This document shows, one piece after another, positions 1 to 13,142 of a stretch of DNA of 64,000 bases. The DNA comes from Glandiceps talaboti (lineage: Eukaryota > Hemichordata > Enteropneusta > Spengelidae). The stretch spans positions 25,204,181 to 25,268,180 of the forward strand of contig NC_135552.1 of the NCBI RefSeq assembly GCF_964340395.1, read 5' to 3'. Every line of letters begins with the position of its first letter. Positions within the stretch are counted from its first letter, which is position 1. The position numbers and the translations under genes are program-made. The notes under the pieces are model-generated. The model was given only the letters and a program-made list of their open reading frames with translations, had not been told where the DNA came from and ran no database searches.

Positions 1-1162
1 AGGCTATAAAGAAAACAAGTATTTCATCTTACAACCATGGCAACAAAAGACTGAAGGCAATTAAAATGCTTTGTGTAAAAGATGTCTGATGATTTGGCAC
101 ACTGCATCTGATGATTTGGCACACTGCATCTGATGATCATTCAACGTAATAACACCATGCAGAAATTCTTATTACCCAAAATAGAATTTTACCACCTACA
201 CGTGTCACAATTTGATATCTTGGCTGACACCATGACTTCCACTCAATGTGTTTACAGTTACATACAATATGCATTATTGTAGGTGCACATAAAAACAAAT
301 TGATTTTCTTATTCTATACATATTTTGACCCTCTAGCATAAGGTAAATGCTATTGCAGGCACTGAGCATTGATACAAGATGAGCACATATGGAAAATAAA
401 GGCTGGGTCATTCTGTTGTAAATTATTCAATTATCAATGATAATTTTCAAAGTACAATTATTTATCAAGAAAATGTACAGATATTTTGACCAAAAAAATA
501 AATTAAATAAAAAAATAATTTAAAAAAATTCAAATGTATCAGTTTCACTGTCTCTATCATTTGATTCAATAACTTCACACTTCAGATAGCCGCTACGTAC
601 CATCCATGCCACTCAGAATAGTAAGTGTAATTCATACTAGTTAGAAAATAAAATAGATTTTTAAATCTGCTGGTAGTTTGACATTCTTTGTGCATATTTT
701 CCACGGTATGAGATAGCCAGTATTTGTTCAATATTTCCTAAATATTTCAAACCTGGCTTATTTGCCATGGCTCTATTACAGACAGATATGATAGTTTCCT
801 GAAACTAAATGTACACTATCCATATATTTCAAACTAAAACAAATACTGCTTTATCCATAAAAGCCAAAATTTGGCAACTCAATGATAAAACGTTGATATT
901 TATCTAAGTCTTAGGTGTGTTCTACATAAATATACAAGACTTGTAAACCTATAAAAGTGTGCTGTAACTACATTTTCCAGATTTTATTTCCCTTTACACA
1001 CCTTGCATAGTGAAATAAATGCTGTGTAGTGTACATTTAAGTATCCAACCTGCATATCATAGCCTTTTCTTACATTATTATGTCATAAACGTAAAGTGTC
1101 ATCTAGTGTCATGGCTAAATCTACCAAACATGTTATTATGGGTACCCACAAGGTACATGGAG

Positions 1163-1166
<4 letters not shown>

Positions 1167-1222
<56 letters not shown>
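1167..1222. repeat. (GT)n microsatellite
   Basis: About 28 GT dinucleotides in an ARF6 intron. Confidence 0.95.
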
Positions 1223-1223
<1 letters not shown>

Positions 1224-2268
1224 TGGGGAGGGGCTAGTATATGGAAAGATGTCAACTTGTAGATGTTCTCAAAAGAGTGTATCAATGAAATATAATTCAT
1301 AGGTAAACACAGGTATCTACATGATAGTATAATTTATGTTTCATGGCACAAAACTAAGAGTAAACCAGCTGTTACTATCAGTATCTCTATCAAAAGAACT
1401 CTTGTAGAATAAGGAACTCTACATGTTACAATAACATAAAACAAAAGTTGCTTTTATAGCAAACATTCATTGTTTGTAAAATATCCACTCTAGCAACTAC
1501 TCAACATCTTATTGTTATCAAGTATTATCATTATTCCTGATTTGAGAAGAAGATGCACAGGTGATGATAATAAAATATTAATTTCTTGCTTCATCCTATC
1601 ATTGGTCACGATACACTGAAAATATTAACATGATAGTGAATGGTATACACTGTTACCTGACTCTCCGACTCCAACACCTTTCCTACACACTCCCTTTGAA
1701 CAGCAACCCCCCCCCCCCTTTTTTTTCATATCCTCCACCTCGTAAACCGGGCCCTACAAGATAGTACTAATTGGCTAATTATTCTATGTTACTGTCAGGA
1801 GACTGAATTCACTAACTGAATCAAAGATAAACTTTAGTCCACTGGTAATCTAGTATTTCTATGACACAGTTGGCTGTACACACAGCAGGGATGACTAAGC
1901 CACTCAACATGCTTTGACAACAAGTACATCAACAACTAAGGTAAGTAAATTCATAGTACAAACAATACTGTCAAAGAGAGTCCCTCATTACACCTACCAA
2001 TTCTTTGAGATACGATGACCCACATAAACATTGAATCCATTGTACAGACTCAATGAGACACCATTATCTCTTATCACAATCAATACTTTGTGTGAAATGA
2101 TGTCTCTAATTGATCCAGCAAATAATGGAAAATACTTCAGTTTCACTATTTTTGCACAGATCTATAATAGGATAAAGTCCCTGTGAAAATACATGTTCCC
2201 TAGACTAATGCTTTTTTCAAGTAGAGCACACACACATGGAAATGTTTGAGTTCCCCATGCAGGGCTCG

Positions 2269-2543
2269 AAATTAACAGTAGTCCCATGCCCACAGACTAC
2301 CAATTCTGGTCATGGGGCTACCATAGTTTGCAGCTGGTAGCCCACTCTGGCTACCACTGATTATGCATTGAGGATGGAAGATTTATGGACATAAAAGTGA
2401 CACACATATTAAATTTCCAATAGAGGAAATCTGTTTTTAGTTCATGAATATCGGACTACAGGTCACAATCCTTGGGCTACCAATTTCTGAAACTGGTAGC
2501 CCACTAGGACTACCAAAGAAAAAAGTTAATTTCAAGCCCTGCC
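2269..2543. mobile_element. MITE with CAGGGCTYGAAATTAAC terminal inverted repeats
   Basis: The left end reads GCAGGGCTCGAAATTAAC and the right end GTTAATTTCAAGCCCTGC, inverted copies with one mismatch. The interior carries repeated, partly inverted blocks of the type CTGGTAGCCCACT with GGGCTACCA. There is no transposase. Elements with this end and internal TAGCC/GGCTA motifs are, to my recollection, common in many invertebrate genomes. It is 275 bp long and its host duplication is unclear because CATG flanks both ends and may belong to the repeat. It lies in an ARF6 intron. Confidence 0.75.
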
Positions 2544-2961
2544 ATGTTATGGTACAAGCGATGGAAATCTATGCAAGTTTCACCAGACCCCCAGGGTCCC
2601 CAAATCGTTGCAAAAAAACACTGTAGTTTTACTGTAAGTCTCTCCTTTGAACAGTGAAAGTGTGACCAAGGTGTTTACCAAGATCTCTCCACACATAAAT
2701 TCACTCCATTAATATTTCTATGAAATTAAAGAGGCACGGGCTGAGTTTATACGTTTTTGAGGGTATAATTTTTGCTGTAGATTTAAAAGATACCTGTTGT
2801 ATTCTACTTACTGAAGCATATTTAACTATCACTTCAAAACACTTGATACTGTCAGACCTCAAACCTGGGTATTTAGGAATAATACATACACAATTCGATA
2901 TCATAATTCATTATATCATGTATACTAAAATGTTGCAGAAATGCTATTATGCTACAAAGTG

Positions 2962-3275
2962 TGCTAACAACACCGGAATAGAGCGTTGACAACACCAGAA
3001 TACGGTGCTAACAACATCAGAATACGGTGCTAATAACAACAGAATACAGCATTGATAACACCAGAATACAGTGCTAACGACATCAGATAACAGCGTTGAC
3101 AACACCAGAATATGGTGCTAACAACATCAGAATACGGTGATAATAACAACAGAATACAGCATTGATAACACTAGAATACGGTGCTAACAACATCAGATAA
3201 CAGTGGTGATAACACCAGAATATGGTGCTAACATCAGAATACGGTGCTGATAACACCAGAATACGATCTCAGTGC
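2962..3275. repeat. Minisatellite, about 24-bp unit, about 13 copies
   Basis: Degenerate tandem units of the form ACCAGAATACGGTGCTAACA, with variants AACATCAGAATACGG, AACAACAGAATACAG and ACATCAGATAACAGCG alternating. The alternation suggests a two- or three-unit higher-order period. It lies within an ARF6 intron. Confidence 0.85.
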
Positions 3276-3450
3276 CATCAAAGGCATGCATTGATATTAC
3301 CATAACATTTATTTATACCAGTATAGTTTACATGTAATTAAGGTTTACATGAGTATTTTCATCCAAGTCAAATAGTATAAACTCAGCTGGTACCACTTTA
3401 AGACTTGACAGAGGTTACAAGAATATAAGACTGAAGTAAAGTTCACTTAC

Positions 3451-4702
3451 CCAAACATTAAATTTAACATTTTTGTAGGTGACAGTTTCTACATTGAAGC
3501 CTACTGTAGGAATGGTTGTTACTGATTGACCTAATTTCAATTTATATAATATAGCTGGTGGGAAGTAAGTCAAGGAAATGTTAACATAAATCAAAAAGTT
3601 TTACAACACATAATAATTCTCATACCCTTATACTGACCATTTCAAATTTATGAGTCATCAGTAACTGACATGGATTTAGTTTCAGGGTGAAGGGTCGTGA
3701 AACTCACGTTGTACTTCAAGACTGAAGTCCTCCACAGAAACATTCCATGATAAAAGTGTGGTGATAACGTAATGATGTCATTCAATGATACTAAAATTAG
3801 AATGGTACCAGACACCACAATATCTGACTCTATACTGTTAGTATCAATCTTACTGCGTTAATGTGTAGGCACCATACAACAATGACTATGTGGGTACATT
3901 GTTCAGATATGATGTGATAAACCGTAGGTGGAACAAATATGTACACAGAATACACAATTCTAAGTGCTTTTTGTACCACTTTAGTTTCATTTTACACATA
4001 CTCTAGCCTACAGACTTAGCTATCTGAGTCAACACACTGGCTTGCAAAACGACATTTTCAAGCCAGATAGCCAAGTCTCTGGGCTACATTTGTATGTGCA
4101 CTCTATCAGGTCACAGACACAACAACACATTTCAGACTGTCTACAAACTCCAATATATGTGAGAGACAGCATAGAGGCTATAAAACTATTCAAATGACAA
4201 GGTTACATGTGGTATCTCATGACAATACATAATACAGGGTCAATACACTGTACATTGTATTGCACTGACCATAAAATGAAAATAAAATAAAATTTGATGA
4301 CTGGCCTTAGATATCCTTTCTACCCCATGATGCTTTTTTACCCCATGATGCTTTTTTCAAAGTTCTTCATAATATACAGTCTCAAATAAATGACTAATTT
4401 CTTATTTTTGTCCAGGGAATGTAAGCACTGGATCCATGCTGTCACCTAGTTTAATATCAAACAACCATGATTTGTGCAATAGTATGGGTCCAACATTATG
4501 TGTTCCCTTGTATGCTGTGGAACCTAAACATGACACATACATGTACAGGAATACACCCATACAACATTCTGAACACCAGCTGATATGCAAATGATGAATA
4601 GTACACTCAAAAAAGGATACTGGTCTTGCCTGCAGCATCTAATCCTAACATAAGGATTCGCATTTCCTTATTCCCAAATATTTTAGATATTAGCTTCCCC
4701 AT
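3451..4702 (-). CDS. ARF6: ARF6, ADP-ribosylation factor 6 (N-terminal 62 codons; 3' exons off the left edge)
   Basis: Small GTPase of the ARF family that acts at the plasma membrane and endosomes in membrane traffic and actin remodelling. Two coding exons are visible: 4702-4621 and 3554-3451, joined in phase 1. The protein starts [19 protein letters not shown]: Gly2 is the N-myristoylation site. GLDAAGKT (residues 20-27) is the P-loop, and the intron falls after the first base of Thr28. [16 protein letters not shown] is the switch I/effector region, and the visible part ends FNVW at a phase-0 donor (GTAAGT). The short N-terminus [11 protein letters not shown] and [12 protein letters not shown] match ARF6 rather than ARF1 (which has LGEIVTTIPTIG). 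I looked for the next segment (DVGGQDKIRPLW) in 1-3450 and did not find it, so the rest lies left of the window. Vertebrate ARF6 has an uninterrupted coding region; this one is split. Confidence 0.95.
4012..4092. repeat. Short inverted-repeat element, copy 1
   Basis: TAGCCTACAGACTTAGCTAT at the left, ACACTGGCTTGCAAAACGAC in the middle and TAGCCAAGTCTCTGGGCTAC at the right. Same family as 63770-63852. It lies in the ARF6 intron between exons 4621 and 3554. Confidence 0.65.
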
Positions 4703-4747
4703 CTTGTCATGTGTATTGTGGAGCTGTACAGTCTTGACAAAAGACAA
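4621..4747 (-). other. ARF6: ARF6 exon 2 (5' UTR plus codons 1-27)
   Basis: The exon starts after the acceptor TTCTCCTAG, carries 45 nt of 5' UTR, then ATG at 4702-4700. It ends ACCA/GTATCC, splitting the codon for Thr28 after its first base. The downstream exon starts CTATATTATATAAA and restores TILYK. Confidence 0.85.
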
Positions 4748-7408
4748 CTAGGAGAAATGGAAGCACAACCAACCTCTGGTGGTAAACCTGCAAATCAAAC
4801 AAAATCATTTTGTAGTTAAGTAAAGCACATCATGTAGCACAGGAAGTTGTATGGAAAACATGTGTATTTACACTGGCAAGCCCCTCCCCCTCCTTCAAGT
4901 ATTAAAAGTACATAAAAACAACATGCTTCAATAATCAAGAACCTCAAACTCTTGAACTACAACATTTACACAGTGTTAAAATCACACAAATATCAGGTGT
5001 GACACAGTGACCGGAATCACAGGGGAGTAACCCTCTTTCTATCTTTTGATTGGAAACATAATAGTATCTATTTGTTGTTTTAGGTAAAGGATCTGATCAT
5101 TAAGTTCAAAGGTCAACAAGTAAAATAACAAAACTGGTCAGATTTCTAGTTGACATCATGGTCTGGGAATGCTGAATTCACTCAAATATTGAGAGCTCAA
5201 ATGCATACAATGAGAATTGTTTCCTTTTTTTAAATGAGTTACATTGTACAAGTGTCAGGCATCAAAAATAGGCACTATGTCTTCTGGGACATTTTACTTC
5301 ACCATTGGCAGATAGCCATTCAGATAAACTCATTCCTGTATTTCCTAGTTTTTGACAACTTCTGGCACGAATAATTACTTGTCTAAAAACTACAATTATA
5401 AACTCAATATTTCTAATTTGACTAAATATAAACTGCTAGTATTATTTACATACCACAAGTCATGGCTATTATGTAAAATGACATGACAATTTATGTATAT
5501 TTTGACAATATGGCAGGCCATAATTACCACATTGTCATCAATGGGGTGGAATATTAAACATTGAATGACAATACAAAATAAGCTTTACATGTGTGCCCTG
5601 GGGACAGCATGTATTCAATGGCATATTAAGAAATATGGTGATTGTAAAATACAAATATTTATAGGTGCTGTAGGGTGCCATCACCAACATGGTTCTCTGT
5701 AGCCACAAGACACCACACCTAATAGTAAAAATTCAGATTATAAATAGAACTAACAGAGATCTTTGTATTTCATTTGTTTTTTATGTGTATCATTAACTTC
5801 CAGAACACATAGGTACATGTATACACACATACTATTGCAAGTACGGTCAATATTAGAAAACACTATATGAATAATGATGTTGTTTTACTTGTGAGTGTAT
5901 TGGTAATAATCTTATATGTCACGCCAATCTGTTGAATATGCCACCTTTCTTTTAGTTTTTAACCAACCTTTTTTATAAACGAAAAAATTTATTTATCTTA
6001 CAAAGAGTGTTGCTTGATTTATTGAATCTGATAATAAAATTAATGTCCAAATGATACAAATTAAATGCCATTCCCAGTTGTGTTTATCAAGTTACAGTCT
6101 ACTTTACTCCATCTTTAAAAAAAGACCTAAAAGAAGTTGTTACAGTTATGCAAAGATTTGCATAATGTATTAGGATATCATTTCAATGTAGGTTTAATTA
6201 CACTGCTTGTTATGTCAACAAAACCTGACTTGCTAATTTGTGTGCATTTTTAATGTTAAACAATTTCACAATGGGTAAAGTGTTTGCATCACTGCTGCAG
6301 TAGTAGATAACTATAACAGTATACTAGTGTGTAACTTATACACATGAAGAACCTCAACATTTGTGCACATGTGAAATGACTTGTTTGCAGCATTTAACAT
6401 ATTGAGATCAACAAACTGCTTTGATCATTTTATGTTTTCATAACTCTGTTTTTTTAAATATTAAACTGCCACTGGGATCTATGGTTTAACATTTTTACCT
6501 ACAGCAAAGATTGAGTGAGTGAATGGATGGATGGATATATGGATGATGAGTGAATGAATGAATATTACCTAACAAACATAAAGGTGTGAAACTTGTGAAC
6601 AATTTGTAAACAAATACTTCTTAGCACTGACAATGTATACAGAATTTGATGTTTCATCAGGACATGATTTCCAATGTTTGAATATTTCTTTACTTTGAGT
6701 TTTAGCATATGGAGAGTCTACCGAATCAGTGAATGTGTTTCTATGTATAATAACTCTCCAAGTCTGCGTGGGTGTCCACGTTGACTTTCTTACAATAGAG
6801 GATAGACATACTTGTTTGCATACTTGGTAAAGAAAGTCCTGCATGTAGACCCCGACATTTGATCATCACTGTCTGAGACATATAAGGTGTCAATACATCC
6901 ACTCTCTATTCTTTCCTGGTTATCACACTCGAGTTAACGTTAAATTATCAATAATAAATCATCCAATTAATTGATTTGGGTGTCATTTTCCAAAACATTC
7001 AAAGCGTTTACTTTTTTAATTATATCACATGTAACGATGGTTGCTTTCAAATTTAACATTCATATGAAAGCATTCATTGATCTTATATTCGACCTCAGAA
7101 TCTATTGAAGCGAATCTGGCACGACCCAGTTACATGCATCCCGTTAATTTGGACATGTTGGAAGATATGGGGGACATGACACACCGCCACCGGCTCTCCT
7201 CGAGTTGTAGAATTGCAGTCTCGAGAAAAGAAGCCCTTAGCTTCTGATAGATCACGTATGCTATATCGCAATAAGATTGGGGTGAATAGTTTACAGGACC
7301 ATTTTGAATCTTTCGGTTATCTTTGATTTATCAAAAGAAATAGTAGTGGGGCGGATCATGTCACGCTTTACCCAGTCGTTCGACTGTAGATACTAAAAAT
7401 CCACTCAC

Positions 7409-7475
7409 CTTTTGGGCCTCTCGCCCAGCAACTTCCGGGAAGCGAAAACGCCGAAATTTCCACAACTTGTATTAA
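7409..7475 (-). promoter_or_regulatory. ARF6: ARF6 noncoding first exon and core promoter
   Basis: On the minus strand a GC-richer stretch (about 7445-7409) ends in a strong donor, CCAAAAG/GTGAGT, with the last exon base at 7409. The matching acceptor is CTCCTAG before 4747, 45 bases upstream of the ARF6 start codon. An ETS/GABP-type CCGGAAGT motif lies at 7431-7438 just inside the putative exon, as is common in TATA-less housekeeping promoters. The transcription start is not defined by sequence; I place it loosely at 7440-7475. The join is inference from splice consensus and position. Confidence 0.5.
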
Positions 7476-9395
7476 AATATTTCACAATATTGTGACCAGA
7501 TCAACAGCGGAACAAAACGAATACCCGAAATATCCTCTTATAGATTGTATAAAAGCTTTGTTCTCGTCACCCTTTGCCAAAGGCTCTATAGTAAATTACA
7601 ATTTCACTGCAACGAACCTCCCAAAATGGCGGTTGAGTACACTAACCGCTTTATGTACAAATGCCGGTAATCCATTCGCGTGATGTAGTTCCAAGAATTA
7701 CGAATACTTGGAAAATGGAAGCTGCAACTTTCAGAAATGTACCTTTTTTGTTCACGAGCATATAAATTAGACCCAAATATTATGCTATTGTAACTTTTTA
7801 TTGTGGAGGAGGCATTTATTGGCGGATTGATATCATGTTACGAGGGCGTTGGTTAACACTACAATACTATGAAAAATGTCCCGGATGCATAGCATACACC
7901 TCAACACCAGACTTCGATACCTATACTGGCTGTGTAGTTCACATGATCATGAGCGAGTTGTCACGTAAAATATTATTAGTGGAATTGAATTTATCGCTTA
8001 TAGTTATACAAGTAATAAGTTATCCATTTAAAGTTTATTTGTTTTTATTTCAATGAAACTCGACAACCATAAATTTGTGTTCAATAATTTCAATTTCCAA
8101 AGTTTACGAAATAAAAGTTGTTGCATACCCAATCCCCCAATATATTTATATATGTCAAACAGATATTGAACGTTCGATCTCGAAACTCAAATTAGCTTTA
8201 GTCTTGTGAAGACTTGGGATATGACTGTGATGGTACTAGTTGATAGATAAAATACCCACAAGACTAGTTTCTTGAAAAATTGAAAAATTCTCATAGAAAT
8301 TCTTCATATTTTGTCACATCCGTTGAACTGTGAACATGAAAATATAATTTTATATCAAGGCCTGACATTAAAAGTGTCACTTGGAACCGATATTACCTTA
8401 TCATTACCACATTTTTCAAATAGGAAATATTTATACATTATTATCCATATTTATAAATTAAACTCATCTTTGCTGCAGTGCTATTCACATTTTTAACACA
8501 TGAATACTGATAAAATGTAAGAGAATGAAAGAGAGGCAGTCAGATGATGTTATGTGTGACAAGATTTAATTTATATCTGATTTGCTAGTAGTCTTGGATT
8601 ATTATTGACTTTATTTAATCTCAATAAATTGTTGAGCACATGGGCTCTTCTTACACAATGTTGTGAAAGAAAAATATACACAATATTATGCTCAGAAGTT
8701 TGTTAAACAAAACCAGAGGATGACAGTATACCTCTGGTCAAACCCTTTGACAGCAGTGTTTAGCAGAATTGCCAGAGGGTCTAATATGCTAGGCTGACAT
8801 GGTAACTGACAACATTGGTGATTTATATATTTGGTCTGTACTGACACATACTATTGTTATCAGTTGTGATAGAGGGTTTAAAGTTTGTTCGATAATTGAT
8901 GACACAGTCAGCAAATTAGACTAATTTGGACTTCTGTATAAGGTTATCACTAATACTCAGCATAACCTAAACCCTAACAACCTAGCGTTAATGCAATCAA
9001 AGTTGTCTTGAAAGATGAGTTCAGTTCATGATTCCAGGGCAGGAAGATTACCATAGTTTGACTTTGACTCAATCTACACAACAACACAGGTTTACTTCAT
9101 GTATTCTCTAGTTTCCTCGTAACACTGCACCCATGAGGCAGCCTTCATCAGGACACACACTGATGATATACTTTGAACTATCCAGAACATGAGTAAAAAA
9201 AAAAGATTATCATCATTATTAGTTCTGAGTCATGTTCTGGACAATTATTCTCTCTGTTCAAATTCAACAAAGATGGTAAAATCTTGCATTTGTAAATGAA
9301 GCATACCTTTAGGATAGGATAAGGTACATGTATAATACAATATCAATACACAAGGAAATTATCAAAAGACAGACGCATACAAATCAGAGCATTTT
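7476..9395. other. Intergenic stretch upstream of ARF6, no gene seen
   Basis: AT-rich sequence between the ARF6 promoter and the inferred 3' end of the G-gamma gene. The open frames present are short and show no family resemblance. I see no RNA gene and no large repeat. Confidence 0.5.
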
Positions 9396-12057
9396 TTGTG
9401 TGGTCTACTTTCTTTTATTGCACATTCAATACTTGGAATGAAATCACAATAGATGTACATACAAAAAAACAATAAATAATAATTCAATGGTGTGAATTTG
9501 ATAAATGGCATCTCATTGGCACTTGACAGCATGTACAGAATATGGAGTTGATGTACACATAAAACAGCCTCTTACACTAAATACACCATCAACATTATCA
9601 ACTTAGAAGTTGTGCAGTATGAGGAAATACCTAACATACTATTACAGTGTTACAAATACTTTTGTAATCCCATTTACAAGTTTTTATTGAATCAGTACAG
9701 TCAGGGTCATCTTGACTTGTCAATGAATAATACAGTCAATGACATCACTCCCTATCTACAATGTAGATGTGGGAAGAGCATAAATATCGAAGCCCATCCC
9801 CTTGTGGTTGGAAGATGAGCCAGGGTATGTGTGATGGGTTCTGTACATGCAGTCATTACAATTTTAATCACATTTCAGTTACATTCACAATTACTGGCAG
9901 TTGTTTAGGTTGGAACTGTATAATATGGTAATGAGGTAGGCAAGACGTGCCATAAATGTTACAAAAACTTACAAAATTGTATCTTTTCCATGGGCATAAG
10001 TACATAAAACCAACTCTATTGTTTCCAATAATTCATGATCGTAAAAGATGGAGAATTTAATATATATTATATATTGATAATTCATGTTTATTTTGTACCA
10101 GATATTTAAAGCAATATGATTGTGTCCAAAAAATATTGCACAATATTTTAGGAATTTAAGTTTCCAATATTTTCACTGCTTATCAATCTCAACAGAGAAC
10201 ATATCTCAAATTGCACATTACTTGTCACAGTTTGGTATACAAAGGAGATATTGGAAGTGATTATTGATAGACAAGGGACTACATCTGATCTCATTACATA
10301 CACATCAACAAAGAAACAAGTGAAACCACTGAGTAATATCATTAATATAGTTATGTTGTAAGTCTTGATACTATACTGGATAAAGCGAGTCTGCTGACTG
10401 GAAGTATATGTTGGCTGTCAGCCATAAAACATTACATTTGAATCAATCTGTACATTTTTGAACACTTTCGTTAACAACCTGTTATCAGTCAGATCTAAGA
10501 CATGTCAACAGTTTATAGACATATCTTTACCCTAGCTGACAAATTGTTCCTACAAAAAGAGATTATAAATATTTTTAGTGGCTGCCACAGACTTCACTGT
10601 CAATCAACATTTGCTAAATGTATAACAAAATGACATATTGAAGAACAAGCTGTCAGATGTAAGCAGTGCAAATGGAAAGTACTGACATAAGTTGACCTTT
10701 GACCCTGTTCTATCATCAGCTACAAGCTGTTTCCAACACAGGATTTACAGACAGACAAAATAGCACTTTTAATGTAAACTAGTGGTTGTCTGAGTTGAAT
10801 TGAACTATGAAATGATATCACCATATTTCCAGCATGTTGTTTTGGGTCATCACCCTACTCTTTGCTGATGTGCACGTGGTATGATTGTTTTCATATTCTA
10901 GATATAAACAAATTATTAAACGAAAACAGCAAATGCTGTGGTTTTATAAAAAATCTACTACATTATGAAGACATGATGTGGGGGGGGGGGGTTGTGGTAG
11001 ACACAAATACAGAGATTGGATTAAATGTTCAACAATTTAAAACTTGCTTGGCATTTGTTGAAATGTGACTCAGCATAAACGTGTGAGTGACTCATTGAGT
11101 CTGTTTCAATATTTGGAATCTGAATAACTAAAAGACTTTAGTAGTCTTCCACATCTGCCTAAAATTATATGAACATTTTCATCACTATGTAGAATTGAAA
11201 ACTGAGGAACTTGTTTTTATAAAGTATAATCACTTCACAATAAGACAACTGCTAAAAATGTAAAAAGCCTGTGTTTCTTTGGTACTCTTTTTGCAGAACA
11301 AAATTGGTAAGATCTGTTCTTGTCTGTCAGTTCCTTGGTACATTTCTTTTGGCCTTTACAGTTGATATTTTCTGGTTATGTGTCTGGAACATCAGACTTG
11401 GCAAAACTTAAGAAAAGACTGTTCACTTGTGGGAAGTATATTCATATATATATATATATATATATGACAATAAAATAGGCAACTGCACTTCAGATGAAAT
11501 GGAGCCTGAAACACTTCTGGCAAGTTATAGATTGTTGTGAAGACAAAGCTGGAGTTGTGGCTGGGTAAGAAGAGGCACAATTATACATCACCTGTAACAG
11601 AAAACACAATAAACAAGTAAGTTGTATTGAAAGACTTTTGAATATCCAAATACAAGGCTTGAAGTCTTTACAGCTACAACTGTCAATGTATTAAAACACA
11701 AGACCCTGGACTATCAATGGTCTATCATTATAATTCAACTGGACAGGTTTAGTTAAATGTGGTTCACAGAAGGATTTATTCTGTTATCAGTCATGAAATA
11801 TATGATACTAAATTATTTTACATATCCAGTCATTCATATTCTAAACCTGGACAGAAGTGAAACCATCCAGCAAATTCTCCATGTATCATAACATGTTGTT
11901 CGAAACAATTCAAATCATGACGTTCCTACAGTCTTAGTATATCATATACATGTAATTTAAACTCAGTCACAAACCATATAATATGGAAAATTGTGGATCA
12001 AGAAACTTGTCAAAAACTTGGTTTATATGACAAGATAAGAAGTATCTGTGACATAAA

Positions 12058-12090
12058 AACACATGACATGACATGACATGACATGACATC
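12058..12090. repeat. (CATGA)n microsatellite
   Basis: About six pentamers of ACATG, in the proposed 3' UTR intron of the G-gamma gene. Confidence 0.85.
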
Positions 12091-12682
12091 TTTCATTGAC
12101 ACTTTGATCAATCTATACAGCACTAACCATTGTTTAAGAATGTCAGATTGTTTTGATGTTATTTGTCTGGTATCAGTCATAGACCCTACACCTCCAGTTG
12201 GTGGAGGGTCTATGTATCAGTATACCTTGAAGCAGAGACTGCAGGACTTAAAGGATGTACCAGGAAGTACAATGAAACATTAAGGGCCAGAGAAATCAAA
12301 GTACAGTCTCTGATTAAACATAACCAACTAGTTCCATCAAGAAATTTACACAATATTTGGATAAAAGGTTTGGTCACCTTTGTCATTCAATGTCAACATT
12401 TTTATCATAAATATGAAGAGAGAATAAGATATTAATATGAATGGCATGATATCCAGAAAAGGGCATACACTGATACAGGTCATTAAATTTGGTCATGAAA
12501 ATGTTGAAAAAATTGATCACATTTTCAAATAAACTGCAGAAATATATTACAATTGATTAATTGATTAAATCTAATTCCATCAAATTGATCAATTAATTAT
12601 GTATAGACAAAGATATAATGGTAAAATGTAGCAAAGTAAAAACTGACTGGTCATACTATGTCATACTATATATACATGTAGT

Positions 12683-12685
12683 ACA

Positions 12686-12717
<32 letters not shown>

Positions 12718-12756
12718 CATACACATGCGCACACATGTACACATGCGCGTGCGCAT

Positions 12757-12806
<50 letters not shown>
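12683..12806. repeat. (CATA)n and (CA)n tract with a GC-alternating core
   Basis: A (CATA)n block (12683-12720) and a (CA)n block (12759-12806) flank a nearly palindromic purine/pyrimidine-alternating core, ACATGCGCGTGCGCATGT, at 12741-12758. Such a sequence is prone to Z-DNA. Confidence 0.9.
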
Positions 12807-12811
<5 letters not shown>

Positions 12812-13142
12812 TTATATATAATTTATGCCATATTAACATGTAAAAGGGAACCATGCAGTGGTAACATCAGCATTTAAAAAACTTGTTTCAACTTGACAAA
12901 CAAATACATGGAATATAAACATTGAAGTACTTTAGTATTTAGCATTCATATGTAAATACTAGTAACAATTGTAAAGCCATTCATACTATTTTTAAACTTA
13001 TCTTCACATAAAAATTAATCTCTATAAAACTGCAAACCACAAAATGGTGGGGAAAAGATTGAGGGAAAGATTGAAATATTGTACTTGATTGTAAATTAAA
13101 CTTACCAAAAAAACAATTAATCAATATTGTGATATTTTAGGG

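Larger units (their letters stand above)
1..3450 (-). other. ARF6 intron 3 (partial)
   Basis: This is the sequence left of the last visible ARF6 exon, read as intron because the exon at 3451 ends in GTAAGTG and the next coding segment is absent. It holds a (GT)n tract at 1167-1222, a MITE with CAGGGCT-type ends at 2269-2543, a dispersed repeat at about 2730-2900 and a 24-bp minisatellite at 2962-3275. A 22-bp unit (TGATGATTTGGCACACTGCA) is repeated at 83-130. I see no coding exon here. Confidence 0.6.
9396..13142 (-). other. Probable spliced 3' UTR of the G-gamma gene
   Basis: Thirty-seven nucleotides after the TAG stop the minus strand has a strong donor, TTTTTTG/GTAAGT (last exon base 13106). 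The next good acceptor is TTTTCTGTTACAG before 11591. From there no coding frame persists, and a candidate polyadenylation signal (GCAATAAAAG on the minus strand) lies near 9413-9418. The stop lies under 50 nt from the junction, which is compatible with escape from nonsense-mediated decay. This is inference from splice and poly(A) consensus only. The putative UTR contains a (TA)n tract at about 11443-11465 and a G run at 10980-10990. Confidence 0.35.

Noticed and set aside
1-3450. Remaining ARF6 exons (DVGGQDKIRPLW, NKQD, C-terminus)
   Set aside because: I looked on the minus strand and found no match; they must lie left of the window.
4402-4638. 78-codon minus-strand frame over the ARF6 exon 2 region
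   Set aside because: It runs through the exon donor into the intron in a different frame from ARF6; no family match.
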